Shown here: in pieces, positions 19,847 through 31,857 of the stretch
Numbering within the stretch: the stretch's first letter is position 1
How the letters are laid out: every line of letters starts with the position of its first letter
Source of the DNA: Ascarosepion bandense
Lineage: Eukaryota > Mollusca > Cephalopoda > Sepiida > Sepiidae
DNA length: 64,000 bases
Direction of reading: 5' to 3'
Assembly (NCBI GenBank): GCA_037127315.1
Contig: JBBBDQ010001685.1
Coordinates: 717,710-781,709, forward strand
The notes under the pieces: model-generated
What the model was told of the DNA's origin: nothing
The model's database searches: none
The model's input: only the letters and a program-made list of their open reading frames with translations
Made by a program: the position numbers and the translations under genes

Positions 19847-20187
19847 TAAAGTTATTTTAAAGATCCTTGAGGATTACAAAAAGAAGTTTGTGCAGAAAGT
19901 GAAAATGTTCTAGGATAAGTTTGTGAAGGTTCCTGAAATTAAATGGAACAAAAATGATGAAGATGGTATTCAATAAATTTAATGTTGAAAAAACTTTTCT
20001 GTAATTAATAAGATTAAGTTTTGTCTTATTTTTTAAATATCATCTACTGAAAAGTGAAAAGTTTCCATAAATTGTTGACTAAAGCATAACATCAGTGAAA
20101 GCCTCAAAAATAAAGTTGAAGCAAAAAGAAATTATTAATAATAATAATAGTGTTGTTTCTTTGAAAAAAAAATACAACGAAATCGCC
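19847..20187. other. No gene seen
   Basis: A-rich sequence with scattered short frames and an AATAATAAT run near 20140. Confidence 0.5.
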
Positions 20188-20189
20188 AG

Positions 20190-20480
20190 TTTACATGTCA
20201 TACGTGATCATGTCTCGAAAGAAACAAAACTGACTGGGCAGAAGATTTTCTTGCAGTAGGTTGCCATTACTTTCTGCGGTAGACTGGTTGCCAACCAAGG
20301 CTCTAAACTCCGATCTGTCCTGCTATTTAAAACCATAGCTGAAGGTAGAATAGACAGCTTACGACCTTCCCCAATGATATTTGCGCGTACGTAAATGCAA
20401 GGAATTAAACTGGAATTCGAACTCGGCTCTCCGATTTCTCGTTCCGTGCTTATATCCACTCTACTGCAACACACATCCAT
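20190..20480 (-). mobile_element. tRNA-derived SINE family I
   Basis: Nearly full-length on the minus strand: GGATGTGTGTTGCAGTAGAG head, B-box GAGTTCGAATTCC, body with CAACCAGTCTACCGCAGAAA, tail with an eroded hairpin. Confidence 0.8.
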
Positions 20481-20665
20481 TATAAATCAATAAAAGTGTT
20501 CACTGTTAACATGTACCTGGTTATTTAAAGAGCTTAAAATGACAAAACCATTTCAAGTTGATACAAGTTATCGTAAATTTCTACCCATCTCCCGACGAAA
20601 TAAACATGAAATATATCTTTCTTTATGTGATCTTTTTGTTGTTTTCCCTCATATGAACAAAGTGA

Positions 20666-21186
20666 TCTAAACTTATTTATAAATGTAACTTTGTCTGTGT
20701 GTGTCTGTGTGTGTCTGTGTGTGTGTGTGTGTGTGTGTCCGTTACCTATAGACTCCGAAACGGCTGAACCGATTTTCTTGAAAATTTACACAGTTCTACT
20801 ATAAGCGTCTGCGAGTGTTCTTAGCTAGGTTTTGTGTCGAGGTACCCCCAATAAATATGGAAAATCGATAATCGAAAAAATCGGGTTATAGAAGGAATAG
20901 TCCGATTTTAATCACACTCATAGACAAAGACATAAAAAACGATATACAGAAGTTTCAAGGTTGCAGTTCTTACAATAGAGACGAAATTCGATAATATATA
21001 TATATATAAAAGGCAAAGATGTTTGTGTGTGTATCTGTATGTATGTACTTTATACGAATCCACAATTTTTATCCGATTCTCACTAAACTTCACACAAATA
21101 TTCTTTAGGCTGAGTCTGAGCTCCAGGACCATCGATTAATTTTAAAGCTTTCATTACACCTGAGCAACGCAGGGCTATACTGCTAG
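20666..21186 (+). mobile_element. Non-autonomous Helitron, copy 1
   Basis: Begins TCTAAACTTATTTATAAATG after an A and ends CTGCTAG before a T, as expected for insertion between A and T. Upstream of the 3' end is the hairpin-forming CCTGAGCAACGCAGGG. The 5' part holds GACTCCGAAACGGCTGAACC, a phrase characteristic of one Helitron family. No Rep/helicase coding. It carries a (TG)n tract (20696-20738) and a short TA tract (20994-21008). Confidence 0.8.
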
Positions 21187-21189
21187 TCA

Positions 21190-21670
21190 ATAATAGCTAG
21201 ATATATTTTAAATTTAAAATAGCTTTCTCAAGAGTAATAGTAATGGCTAGCCACTAGTATCTGAGTTTGCCTGTCTGCTAGGCCTGCTAGACAATCTCTA
21301 CTGCAGATACATTCTCAGACGAATAGGTACTTATTCAACACTCACAGAGCCCGCCTGTGGTACTGCAACTATTCAGAGCGGCCATAGTTATCGTTTCTGG
21401 GAGAGAGCACATTAGTTGGCAGGATCAACCACTTGAACTACGCCAGTACGCTGGAACCCTCGGTGACTCAACCATCAGTTAAATAGTTCTGTCTACTAAA
21501 TTTAACTCAGAAGTTTTGGGTCAACACGTGTAGTGGTATTCAGGTATTTCCCAAGTGGGCTAGGATCGCCTCTACGGGCCTATAACATGAAGAAGTCACC
21601 TTCTTGACAAATCGATAGTAGTGAGGTCCGGGTCTCACTATTGGAAATCGATCGTTTCAAACACTTAGCT
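21190..21670. other. No gene seen
   Basis: Moderate-GC stretch without recognised repeat or coding similarity. A short inverted repeat ATCGAT..GTGAG / CTCAC..ATCGAT lies near 21610-21650. Confidence 0.5.
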
Positions 21671-22013
21671 ACGAAGACATTTTCAATGCACAAACTTATT
21701 TCTAGGATGAAGAATTATTATTTACAGTTGAATACACTATATCTATTGTCTTTTTCTTTGCTGTCTTAAACCTGATCACATTCTGTCTCAATTTCTCGGA
21801 TAAGGAATTATCATTATTTACATGCTATATATTCAGACTATTATAATCATCTTTGTTGTTATTATCATTTTATCACCCCCTGTCTCAATTTCTGGGATAA
21901 GATATTATCATTATTTACACTATTTATATTCGGACTATTGTCCTCATCTTTGTTGTTATTATCACCTGATCACATTCTGGCTGATTTTTTGGGATAAAGA
22001 ATTATTATTATGT

Positions 22014-22318
22014 CAGTCAGTTAAGTGCCATACGTGAAACACGCTTGGGCGATCATGTCTCGAAAGACATCACTAAGTGGGCAGAAGATTATCCCGCAGT
22101 AGGTTGCCATTGCTTTCTGCTGTAGACTGGTTGCCAGCCAAGGCTGTAGAACCCAATCTGTCCTATTATTTAAGCCATAACTGGAAGGAAGAGACGGATT
22201 AATACCTTTCCCAAGGGTATTTGCGCGTAAGTGAATGCAATGAATTCAACTGGAATTCAAACTCGGCTCTCCGATTTCTTGTTCCGAGCCGATATCCACT
22301 GGACCACCATGCACATCC
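22014..22318 (-). mobile_element. tRNA-derived SINE family I
   Basis: Full-length minus-strand copy. ATTATTATGT is found directly before it and again just after its end, indicating target-site duplication inside the satellite. Confidence 0.85.
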
Positions 22319-22627
22319 TATGTATTATTATGTACACTATATATATTCGGAATAATGCTCTCATCTTTTTTGTTATTATATAATTGATCACGTTCTGTTT
22401 CAAATCATGCGATGAGGAATTATCATTATTTACACGATATATATTCAGACTATTGTCTTCATCTTTGTTATTATTATCCCCTGATCACTTTCTGTCTGAC
22501 AGATAGAAGGTGATCAGTTGATAGTAACAACATATCTAAGGACATTAGTTCGAATAAAAATTAGGTACATAACGATAATTCCTCATCTTCGTTATTGTTA
22601 TCCCCAGATCACTTTCTCTCTTAATTA

Positions 22628-22631
<4 letters not shown>

Positions 22632-22668
<37 letters not shown>
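22632..22668. repeat. (TA)n microsatellite
   Basis: TA tract between satellite and the 3' end of a LINE. Confidence 0.95.
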
Positions 22669-22670
<2 letters not shown>

Positions 22671-22671
<1 letters not shown>

Positions 22672-23264
22672 CGTTTCACCCCGAGCAATGCATGTCACTG
22701 CCACTACTGCACAGGGGGCTACATAGAGTGGAGAAAGGATGATTAAATATAGGAAATGTCAGAGGGTGGGTGATAGGCGGGTAAGGATACCGAGAATGAG
22801 GGTTGGGTAGATGAGAGTGTTCTGAGAATAATAGGGAGTTAGTGTGATAGGAGGTGTCTATTGACCCTACATTTAAACACCTGGAGATTGTAGCTTTCGG
22901 GAAAGCAGACTTGTGGAAGAGAGTTCCACAGGCGGGAAGCACGAGAAAAGAAGCTGTTGGAGTAGAATTTACGATTACATCTTATCTGTTTAACTGTAAA
23001 AGGGTGGGACCTAGTTGCTAATCTAGTATCTCATGTAAATTCGTGCTTAGGCGGCACCAGTGATCTAAACTCATCGGAGCAGAAGCCATGAAAGTACTTG
23101 TAGAAGAGGCACAGGGAAGCCACATCACGCCGGTGAGAGAGTGGTTGCAGCCGGTCTGCCAAGTCAGTATCGATTAATTTACAGATCCTTCTTTGTATTT
23201 TGTCAAGAATCCCAAGGAGAGCAGCAGGGGCACCCGACCACATATGGCAGCGATATTCAATGGA
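22671..23264 (-). mobile_element. CR1/jockey-like LINE, 3' end, second subfamily
   Basis: Minus strand encodes LLGILDKIQRRICKLIDTDLAD through FRSLVPPKHEFT, then LPACGTLFHKSAFPKATISR. Its 3' UTR (TAGTGGCAGTGACATGCATT) differs from the main subfamily and matches 58616-58900. Confidence 0.8.
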
Positions 23265-23320
23265 ATTATTATTATTTGCACTATATATATTCAGACTATT
23301 TTTTATCACAACATTTTGAC

Positions 23321-24058
23321 CTTTGTGCCATCCACCTTTCCTCAGATGAAAATCCATCTGGGTAATCTACACGGAATCATTAAGTGAACCCTTTAATCCA
23401 TAGAAGAAGACTGTTTCCTTTCCACTACCAAACACTCGGGATATCGTCTAGTTCCTATATTTCTTTAATGTTGCTTCGTTATTAAATAGCCCGTTATAGA
23501 TTGTCGCACCCAGAGACTGAACTCACAATCACTATTTTCTCAAATTCACAAACTTATGCTTTAATCTACAAGACTATTGTACCATAAAAATAATGACTTA
23601 GAATAGAAGTTATACTTAGACATGGGCAGTAGAACAAGAACAGTCTACCCCCTTACATTAAATAATGAAATCATTTCAGAATTACGTATAAGTTACCCAG
23701 ATTGATATATATAGGCAAGAGGGCACAACGTCAAAACGTTGTAATAGCAAGAAAAATGAGAACAATACTCCGAATATAAATAGTAGTGTAATTAACAATG
23801 GACATGTATTAAAAAAATTATTCACAATGCACAATAGAAATGAGATTTTTTTCTTCCCAAGTGATTTGATTCAATGTTTCGGGAATATATAATGCTAAAG
23901 GAGGTAAATCTGTAAGTTAGACTTCAAAACACGTTTCACCAAACACTTGTCACTTGATATCAAAAAGCAATGAGTTTCTCCAAAGAAAAAATAACGATTA
24001 AAAAGACTTAGAGAAATAATCATTAAACAAAGTAATGATTTCTGAAAGAAAACTGATA
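23321..24058. other. No gene seen
   Basis: AT-rich. Short frames only; no recognised repeat family. Confidence 0.5.
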
Positions 24059-24573
24059 TCAAACTTATTTATAAATGGAACTTTGTCTGTGTGTGTGTCT
24101 CTGTGTGTGTGTGTGTGTCTGTTACCTATAGACTCCGAAACGGCTGAACCGATTTTCTTGAAAATTTACACAGTAGTAATTTAAGCGTCTGCGAGTGTTC
24201 TTAGCTAAATTTTGTGTCGACGTACCCTCGATAAATATGGAAAATCGATAATCGAAAAAATCGGCTTATAAAAGGAGTGGTCCGATTTTAAACAAATTTG
24301 ATACACTCATAGACAAAGACACAAGAAACAATATTCAGAAGTTTCAAGGTTGCAGTTCTTACAATAGAGCAAAAAAAATTGATATCGATACCAGGAAATA
24401 AAAATTTGACTTACATCCATTCATTTTTCTTTCAGTCTACGGTTTCGCTTTGACTGGAAACAACTTTTACTTTTTAGTCTTTCATGTCAAAGTCCAAAGA
24501 GACTGAGCTCCAGGACCATGGATTAGTTTTAAAGTTTTCATTACACCCGAGCAACGCCGGGCTATACTGCTAG
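24059..24573 (+). mobile_element. Non-autonomous Helitron, copy 2
   Basis: TC start after A, GACTCCGAAACGGCTGAACC, 3' hairpin CCCGAGCAACGCCGGG, end CTGCTAG followed by T. Internal differences from copy 1 include sequence shared with 33300-33430 (CGAAACCGTAGACTG complement). Confidence 0.8.
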
Positions 24574-27500
24574 TTTGTCTATCATTCTAATAGTTAGGAG
24601 AAGTCAGAAAATGGATAAGAGAAATATGAGAACATTAATGTGAAGAGAGCTGTATGAGATCAGAGTGGAAAGGGAGAAGAACATGATACAAGAGTTGCGA
24701 GGGAAAAGATGCGAGTCAAAAAGATAAGAAATGGAAATCGTCATTGCATTTAAACTCTTGGCGATTTCCATTGTCAGAGAAGAATTCCACAGACAGGAAG
24801 TGCGAGAAAAGACGCTGTTAGAGTAGAAGTTGAATTTTACATTTGGTCAGTTTCACTGTAAAATGGTGGGATCTAGTCGCTAGTTTAGTAACCCAAGTAA
24901 ATTTATTCAGAGAAAACCAAGAAGCTAAGCTCATCGTAGCAGGAGCGTGAAACTATTTGTAGAAGGGACAGAGGGAAGTCACATTAAGTCGTTGAGAAAG
25001 TGACTGGAGTTGAGATACCACGTTGGGATCAATTACATTGTCGATACTCCGTTGGATTTTGCCAAGAACTCCGAGATGAATAGCAGGAGCCCCCTCCCAG
25101 ATGTGAGAGCATTATTCAATGCACGGGCGGATGGGCGATTTATACATGTACAAGATGGATTCAGACGAGTAAAACTTCCTGGCACTACACAGTGAACCGA
25201 CCTTCCTAGCAGCAGATTTAGCTATGGATTCGATTTAGTCATTCCACTTGAGGTTGGCTGAAAGTTACGCCGAGGAGGCGCAGAGATTTGTTTTCAGGGA
25301 GAATAGCCTGACCCATGCTGATGATGGGTAGGAGCGATTGACTATGGTAGTTAATGGATAGCAGATTCGTTTTGGAAGCATTAAAATTTACGAGCTATTT
25401 CTTACCCCAGTTCATCACAGATTGGAGGTCCTTTCTAAGATCAGCAGCTTTGTCAGCCTCGGCAGATTTCTTATCGAGGCGGGAGGAAATGGTGGTATCA
25501 TTATCGTAATGTCTACTTGGGATCTAATCGCATCAGGGAGATCGTTGAAGATCAGAAAAGACGTAGGGCCTAGAATAGAGCCTTGAGAGACACCAGTGTT
25601 CGCATGATACTATCTGGAAGCATGCCCATTCAATACTACCTTCATTACGCGATTTGAAAGGAATGACTGTATTAGATCACAGAATTGTCTAGCTATACCA
25701 TAGCCCTGTAGCTTGCGTAGAAGACCATCGTGCCAGACTCCATCTTTGGAGGCATCTAGGGCAACAGCACTAGCTTCGCCGTTCTTATCGTGAGTCTGGT
25801 TTATATATTCTGTGACCAGGTGAAGCGGAAAGGATACCGTTTGTCGGAGAAGAGGCCGTTGGCTGTGAGATGTTGTACCACTTCAGCACTGATAATAGTT
25901 TCGAACACTTTGCCAAAATATTGGTAGGAGGCTGAAAGGGCGATAATTAGAGACCAGCGTTAGGGTAATGTGAACGTCACTCAGTTGAGCCTACGTTCTA
26001 GGTGGGAAATCAGGTGCTGATACCCCAGAGGAATCAATTGTTGAGTTGGTGAAAAATCTGCTAGCAAAGCATTCGGCCTTGTCCGCTGAAAATATAAGGA
26101 CCTCAAATTTATTGATTAAAGAGGGGGATTGATAGCTTGCAGTTGTTTAATACGTTTTTACAAAGCCGCCAGTAGTCTTTGGAGCTGACATTGGTAGATG
26201 CTATACGCTTCTTCATTCTTTCAACAAACAGCAGCTGATCATCGTTTAGGATCTTTTTGCACTCATTACGAGCAAAGCTATGTTTTGTGGATTCCGGTTG
26301 AAGAACCGCACAAAATAATGAACAACAAAAACAGATATGGAGATAAAAAAATAGGCTATACTGAACGTAATATACAAACTTGAACGCAGGTTAATAAATC
26401 CAGGAATACTATTAGTAAGAAGTAATATATACAAGTTATGAAGTGAAGTCGTTGAAAAAAGTACATCCGTGTATATTATTCTAGCTGAGTGGAGCTCAGA
26501 GCTAGTTTGACTTCTGATGCAGTAGTCTCTGGGTAACTTCGGTATCTCTTGGTAACTTGCGCATCAGTTCCACTACTCTCCGATAACGCGCACGGATCAC
26601 TATGATTACTCTCTCTTTTTCAACTCTATGCCAGCAACTCCTGTTCTCTCTATGGCAGAATTATATGTATACTCAGTCGAGTCCGCTATCATATACAAAA
26701 AGCGGAGGTCCCACAACAGTATGAAGGTGCCTATTATGGTCAGATGCGTGGCTCCGATAAAACCTTAAGAAGTGGTTCCTGTGAGCAATATCGGCTGAGC
26801 AAGCAAGGGAGAACAACACTGGGACAAATGGAGTTTAAGTCATAAATTTCTGGCTGGAATAAAAGCATTGATGCCATCTTTAGCTCAAGAGGATACCTCG
26901 GATGCACAGTCTAAAACGGGAAAACTAAAAACTTTGTTCCAAGGGACGTCACACAGAAAACCGCGGAACAACTCCTTGTTAGCTCTTTGGTAGCAGTAAG
27001 ATATTCTGCTATTCGAAGGTTCGTGAGGGTAGAGAAAGTGGAAGGAGATATTAACGGAAACCACAGTATGATCAGAGTTGCCAAGAGAGCAAAGCTGCGA
27101 GGTTTGACAAGAGTTAGGGATAGAAGTGAAACAGAGATGTACATAGAGTCAGTTCCATTACGGTTATTAAAGAAACACGTAGGGAAATTCATCACCTGCA
27201 TAAGAGATTGAGTGACATGGTATAGACACCAGCAAGAACTGTGACAGTTTTTCAACCCCACTCGGCGTGGTGGGCATTAAAGTCTCCAGACACAAATATA
27301 TGAACGAACGGATGAGAGGAAATAGTTTTATCTATATTGTTCGAGATGCTGTCAAGTACATAACAGTCAGGAGATGAAGGGGACCGTTATAGAAAGAAAA
27401 GATATCTAACCAAGCTTAGTAGGGAGACATGGAGACACATGGTCTGGAGATTCAAGAGAAATCACCCTAGCTTGAGGGAGATGTTTGCTGACATAAACGC

Positions 27501-27966
27501 CAATTCTATGCATATGGACATTGGAGTCCTTCCTAAAGATGGGAAGGTAATCAGGGATATAGAAATCTGAGGAAGGAATAGAAGAGTTACTGTTAGTTAC
27601 CCAGAGAGCTGTGATGCCAGGTGAGTTTACTTAAAAGAAGGATTCAACGCTAAACGTTAGTTCGGATACCACGTAAGTTCGAGAAAGAGATGTTAACAGG
27701 TTTAGGTGAATTTTGGGTTCAGCTGGTTTAGTTTTAATTCTTACTTTATGTGATGTCATAATCAGAGATTATTTTGGTAAGGAGAGGCCTAATGTAGTAG
27801 TATCATTCGGTCGTCAAATACAACGTGTAGGATGGAAACTGGCGCAGACTGCATCATAAGCTGGATTCAGGGCTGCCCACCAGAGGCACTTGCAGGGACA
27901 CCCATCCACGCACGACATTGCACTGAAAGAAACCCCGATATTATTCAACTGTTAAACAGAGCAACT
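24574..27966 (-). mobile_element. CR1/jockey-like LINE, near full-length, degenerate
   Basis: The minus strand runs from a 5' UTR (27966-27830, ending motif GGTGTCCCTGCAAG) through apurinic-endonuclease-like sequence, the region VTATKELTRSC... near 27000, the reverse transcriptase (25000-26200, frames broken) and the C-terminal region, but lacks the last ~80 bases of 3' UTR where a Helitron abuts. A candidate solo LTR (26281-26718) interrupts it. The 5' UTR matches 55395-55560 in opposite orientation, so both copies share a start point. Confidence 0.75.
26281..26718. mobile_element. Candidate solo LTR
   Basis: A 438-base block absent from the homologous LINE positions at 56570 and 36735. It starts TGTTTTGTGGATTCCGG and ends CCGCTTTT...GGTCCCACAACA in the other sense, so the edges are TG...CA with an imperfect terminal inverted repeat (TGTTTTGTGG / CCACAACA). 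I did not find a clean 4-6 base target duplication. Confidence 0.5.
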
Positions 27967-28119
27967 TCTCAAAATGTTACGCAAGAGTTTGGGCTCCTAA
28001 CTACCAGTCGGAAGCCGCATCTAGGAAATTGCAAACCCGGTACCCTCAGAATGAAAAGACGTCGCCACCTTCCACGCACACTGCGAAAAGTTTGCGACAG
28101 CACTATTATTAAAACCTGA

Positions 28120-28230
28120 AGTGAGAAAAAAACTGGAAATCTCTTTCTAAACAGGAAATAAGGATTGAGCTTCTACTCCTGTTTAGAAGAATAAGTAGGA
28201 GTATGAACCAGGCGATAGTAGTGTCTATCT
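28120..28230 (+). repeat. Dispersed repeat D, copy 1
   Basis: TCTAAACAGGAAATAAGG, CCTGTTTAGAAGAAT and AACCAGGCGATAGT are shared with the tandem pair at 53548-53735. Confidence 0.55.
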
Positions 28231-28984
28231 ACTCCAATTTTTTTTTAAAATTTAAACAAAATTAAAAATCTACAAGGTTTAAATTAGGTAAAAGCCAAAA
28301 TATTATTTAGAAATCCAATCAACTCCAAATCAGACAGGACGAACAAAATGATAGGATTTTAAAAAAGAGTGAAGAATGAAAAATATCAAAAAATATCACA
28401 GCTCACAATTTGAATGGGGAGTATACTGAAAATGAAGAACATTTGACGGAAAGTTTAACTTTTGGGACTAAAACCAGATCGAGTAGTGATTAAATTTACT
28501 TCTAACTACCTTATATATGAAACTGGCAGGTGTGTTCATTTATCTGCGGTAGGGAATGCCAGGTATATTTAGAGAGAGAAAGCAAGGAATTTAGTCCTAA
28601 TGCCAAAGAAATTTCTGACAAATTAAAATAACAAAAAAGAAAAAAGAAAAAGAAAAAGAAAAAGAAACAACAAAAAACACGTGACGGCAAACGTTCAACT
28701 GTGGATAAGAAAGACAAGAAATCTTTTTTTTTAAATACATGAAAATGACTTTATTTATTTAGCAAGAGATGATTATTAAAGTGAGAAAGTACAAGTGTAA
28801 TGAACTTGACCGCTCACAAGAGTGAAAATACAATAATTGTACACGACCACTCTCAAAATTAAATGCACGCGTTAAATGAAAGAGGGGAGGTAATTTAGTA
28901 TTTAAAATTATGTAGGGTAGGCAATTCAGTATTTGGCATTTGAAAGGCAAGCATTAATTTTTAATAATAAAACCGGAAAAATAA
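28231..28984. other. No gene seen
   Basis: A/T-rich with a polypurine GAAAAA tract at about 28640-28670. Confidence 0.5.
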
Positions 28985-29175
28985 ATCAGAGACGTTATCC
29001 CATACCAGATCGAAACCAACATCTGATTAATTCGTGCCAGTTATTAGGCCAATCATCGTTGGAAGTTTCATTCAAATCCATCCAACGGGTCTTAAGATAT
29101 CTTGACCAGGGACAAACAAACAAACAAACAAACGCGACCGGATACAATACCCCCACCTTGAGGTGGAGGTAATAA
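28985..29175 (+). repeat. Dispersed repeat with AAAC tract and 3' hairpin
   Basis: ATCCATCCAACGGGTCTTAA, AGATATCTTGACC, (CAAA)n, CGCGACCGGATACAATACCC and a terminal hairpin CCACCTTGAGGTGG followed by AGGTAATAA. The layout resembles short retroposon 3' ends common in marine invertebrates; the family was not determined. Confidence 0.5.
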
Positions 29176-29626
29176 TCAACCATACGGATTCTACTATGAT
29201 GATTTTTTCTTTATTCATGACTGCACATTAAATACGTTAACAAATGCTAGATAACTTGCTAGATATTGATTGATAGAAACTACTTGTACTAGGGTTTGAT
29301 TTTGATAAATAATCAAGAATAAAAATTATTAAAAAATAACATACAAATCAATTAGAGAATATCATGTCATTTTATACAATATAAAAACTTAAGATTGTTT
29401 TCAGTGGTGCTTAGAGATTTCTGTATAGATCGTATTCAGATTATAATAACCAACAAATCTATCTACAATTAAGTAAATTTTATAAATGGATGTTTAGAAT
29501 TTGTCATTGTAAAACAAAAAGCTAGAGTAGAACAACGTTCCAAGCCGTCTATCAATGTCGTATATACAAATGCAAACATTTTGCAAAAGGAATACAAATT
29601 AAAAGCAAATAATGAATTTTATTTTG
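29176..29626. other. No gene seen
   Basis: AT-rich, no recognised repeat. Confidence 0.5.
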
Positions 29627-30266
29627 AATCGTTTCACCCCAAGCAAGGCGGTACCGCCACTGATGCGCAGAGGGCTACATAAGAATAAATGTTTAGACAG
29701 GAGGAGAGAAAGACAAACCAGTTACAGTGGGTGTCAAAGAAAAGACAAGACGGAAAGACAGGTGTGAAGACAGTTGAGAAGGTAGAGGGAAAGGAAAACA
29801 AGATATACAGGGTGATGTAGAAATAACTGGGGTCAAGTGGATAAGAGATGGGAATTGACATTGCATTTAAATTCCTTGGAGTTGTAGCCGCTACGTAAGC
29901 AAGTATACGGAAGGGAATTCCACAAGCGGGAAGTGCGGGAAAATAAACTGGTGGAGTAGAATTGTCGGCTGCATTTGGTAGATCTAAGGGTAAATGGGTG
30001 GGACCTTCTTGCCAGTCTTGTTGCACGAGTAAATTCATGTAGCAGGAGCACCAGTGACATAAGTTCATCGGAGCAGAAGCCATGGAATCATTTGTAGAAT
30101 AGACAGATAGAAACCACGCCCCGCCTGTGAGAAAGTAGCTGGAGTCGAGCTGCCAAGTCAGGACCTATCACATTGCAGATTCTCCTTTGGAGCCTGTCAA
30201 GAACATGTAGATGAACAGCAGAGGCGTCTGACCATATCTGACAGCAGTATTCTATGCACGGATTAT
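29627..30266 (-). mobile_element. CR1/jockey-like LINE, 3' end
   Basis: Minus strand encodes VLDRLQRRI-like, then FTRATRLARRSHPFTLRSTK and SRTSRLWNSLPYTCLRSGYN, then the 3' UTR CTGATGCGCAGAGG complement and TGAAACGAT. Confidence 0.85.
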
Positions 30267-30351
30267 TATTATTATCATTAGCAACTGAGTTAAATAAAAA
30301 ATCTTTTATATAGAATGACCAGAATTAATGATTTTGTTTACACATGTTCAA

Positions 30352-30689
30352 GAATGTGCTTTGTTGTGCAGTTGTACAGTTGTTGTGCAGTTGTGCAGTT
30401 GTTGTGCAGTTGTGCAGCTCAGAATGAGAAATCAGAGAGCCGAGTTCAAATTCCAGTTGAACTCGTTGGATTTACTTACGCTCAAATACTCTTGAAAATG
30501 TATTAATCCGTCTCTTCTCTATTCAGCTATGGTCTAAATAACAGAACGGATTGGGTTCTATATTCTTGGTAGGCTAGTCGCAGAAAGTAATGGCAACTTA
30601 CTGCAGGAAACTCTTCTGCTCAGTCAGTCTTGTCTTTTTCGAGACATGATCACCCATCGTGTATCGCGTATGGCACTTAACTGACTGAT
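30352..30689 (+). mobile_element. tRNA-derived SINE family I with expanded A-box region
   Basis: Head contains repeated TTGTGCAG units (30361-30420) in place of a single GTTGTGGTGCAG, then B-box GAGTTCAAATTCC, body and full tail with hairpin and CTTAACTGACTGA. Confidence 0.8.
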
Positions 30690-31063
30690 GTTCAAGATGA
30701 AGATGGAAATAATAAAGGACAGCCATTTAATTTAATTAAAGTCCTTTTCGTTATTTTTAGAATGGACTGGAGATATTTTTAGTTGGTTTACTTCATCTCA
30801 ATAAATTACTCTTTTCTTAAAATTGATTCTCATTATTCAGTCTAGTTACGCTGGCTTTTTTGTGTGTTTCAAGAAGTTTCATTTTAATTGGGAAGACTAA
30901 GCCTTAATTTCAAATTCGTAGACTTATGCAAAAAAATTCTGTTAATATGCAAACTTGTGGTATTTATTTTAAAAAGAAACCTCATTCTTTAGGCAAGCAA
31001 TTTAAATAAATTTAGTGTTCAAATGATAATAAAACTTAAATGATAGTACCAGATTATCAGCTA

Positions 31064-31364
31064 GTCAGTCAGTTAAGTGCTATACGTGATACACGCTTGT
31101 GCGATCATGTCTCGAAAGAGACATGACTGACTGGGCAGAAGATTATCCCGCAGTAGGTTGCCATTGCTTTCTGCGGTAGACTGGTTGCCGACCAAGGCTA
31201 TAGAACCCAATCTGTCCTGCTATTTAACTGGAAGGAAGAGACGGATTAATACCTTTCCCAAGGGTATTTGCGCGTAAGTGAATGCAATGAATTCAGCTGG
31301 AATTCGAACTCGGCTCCCCGATTTCTCATTCTGAGCCGATATACAATGCACCACAACGCACATC
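31064..31364 (-). mobile_element. tRNA-derived SINE family I
   Basis: Full-length minus-strand copy with tail hairpin CATGTCTC-GAAA-GAGACATG (as read on plus). The paralogous segment at 32350-32375 lacks it. Confidence 0.85.
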
Positions 31365-31431
31365 TCATTTTAAAGTAGAAATAACGAAATAGATGTAACT
31401 GTTAGTTTTATCTTAACAGTTTCTTCTTTTT

Positions 31432-31497
31432 TTTTTTAATCATTTCACTCCAAACAAGGCGGTACCGCCACTGATGTGCACGGGGCTACACAAGAAA
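31432..31497 (-). mobile_element. CR1/jockey-like LINE, 3' stub
   Basis: Last ~65 bases only (complement of AAGGCGGTACCGCCACTGAT); duplicate of the 3' end of 32442-33012. Confidence 0.75.
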
Positions 31498-31520
31498 GTT
31501 ATTTCATTTTAATTGGGAAT

Positions 31521-31857
31521 TCAGTCAGTCAGTCAGTCAGTCAGTTAGTCAGTCAGTTAAGTGCCATACGTGATACACGCTTTGGGTGATCATGTCTCGA
31601 AAGAGACATCACTGACTGGGCAGAAGATTATCCCGCAGTAGTTTGCCATTGCTTTCTGCTTTAGACCAGTTGCCAGCCAGAGCTATAGAACCCAATCTGT
31701 CCTATTATTTAACCCATAACTGGAGGGAAGAGACGGATTAATACCTTTCCCAATGATATTTGTGCGTAAGTGAATGCAAGGAATTCAACTGGAATTCGAA
31801 TTCGGCACCCCGATTTGTAGTTCCGAGTCGATATCCACTACACCACAACGTACATCC
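31521..31857 (-). mobile_element. tRNA-derived SINE family I with 10-bp target duplication
   Basis: TAATTGGGAA occurs immediately before and after. The tail end is expanded to several CAGT repeats (31521-31556). Confidence 0.9.

Larger units (their letters stand above)
21680..23320. repeat. ~96-bp satellite array interrupted by SINE and LINE
   Basis: At least six units with landmarks GGAATTATCATTATTTACA, TATATTCAGACTATTG, CATCTTTGTTGTTATTATC and GATCACATTCTGTCTC. Units near 21680-22013, 22330-22495, 22575-22630 and 23260-23320. A SINE (22014-22318) and a LINE (22671-23264) split the array. Confidence 0.7.

Noticed and set aside
21350..21480. Possible large-subunit rRNA fragment, because of GAGCGGCCATAG-like GC-richer text
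   Set aside because: I could not align it to any rRNA segment beyond short chance matches.
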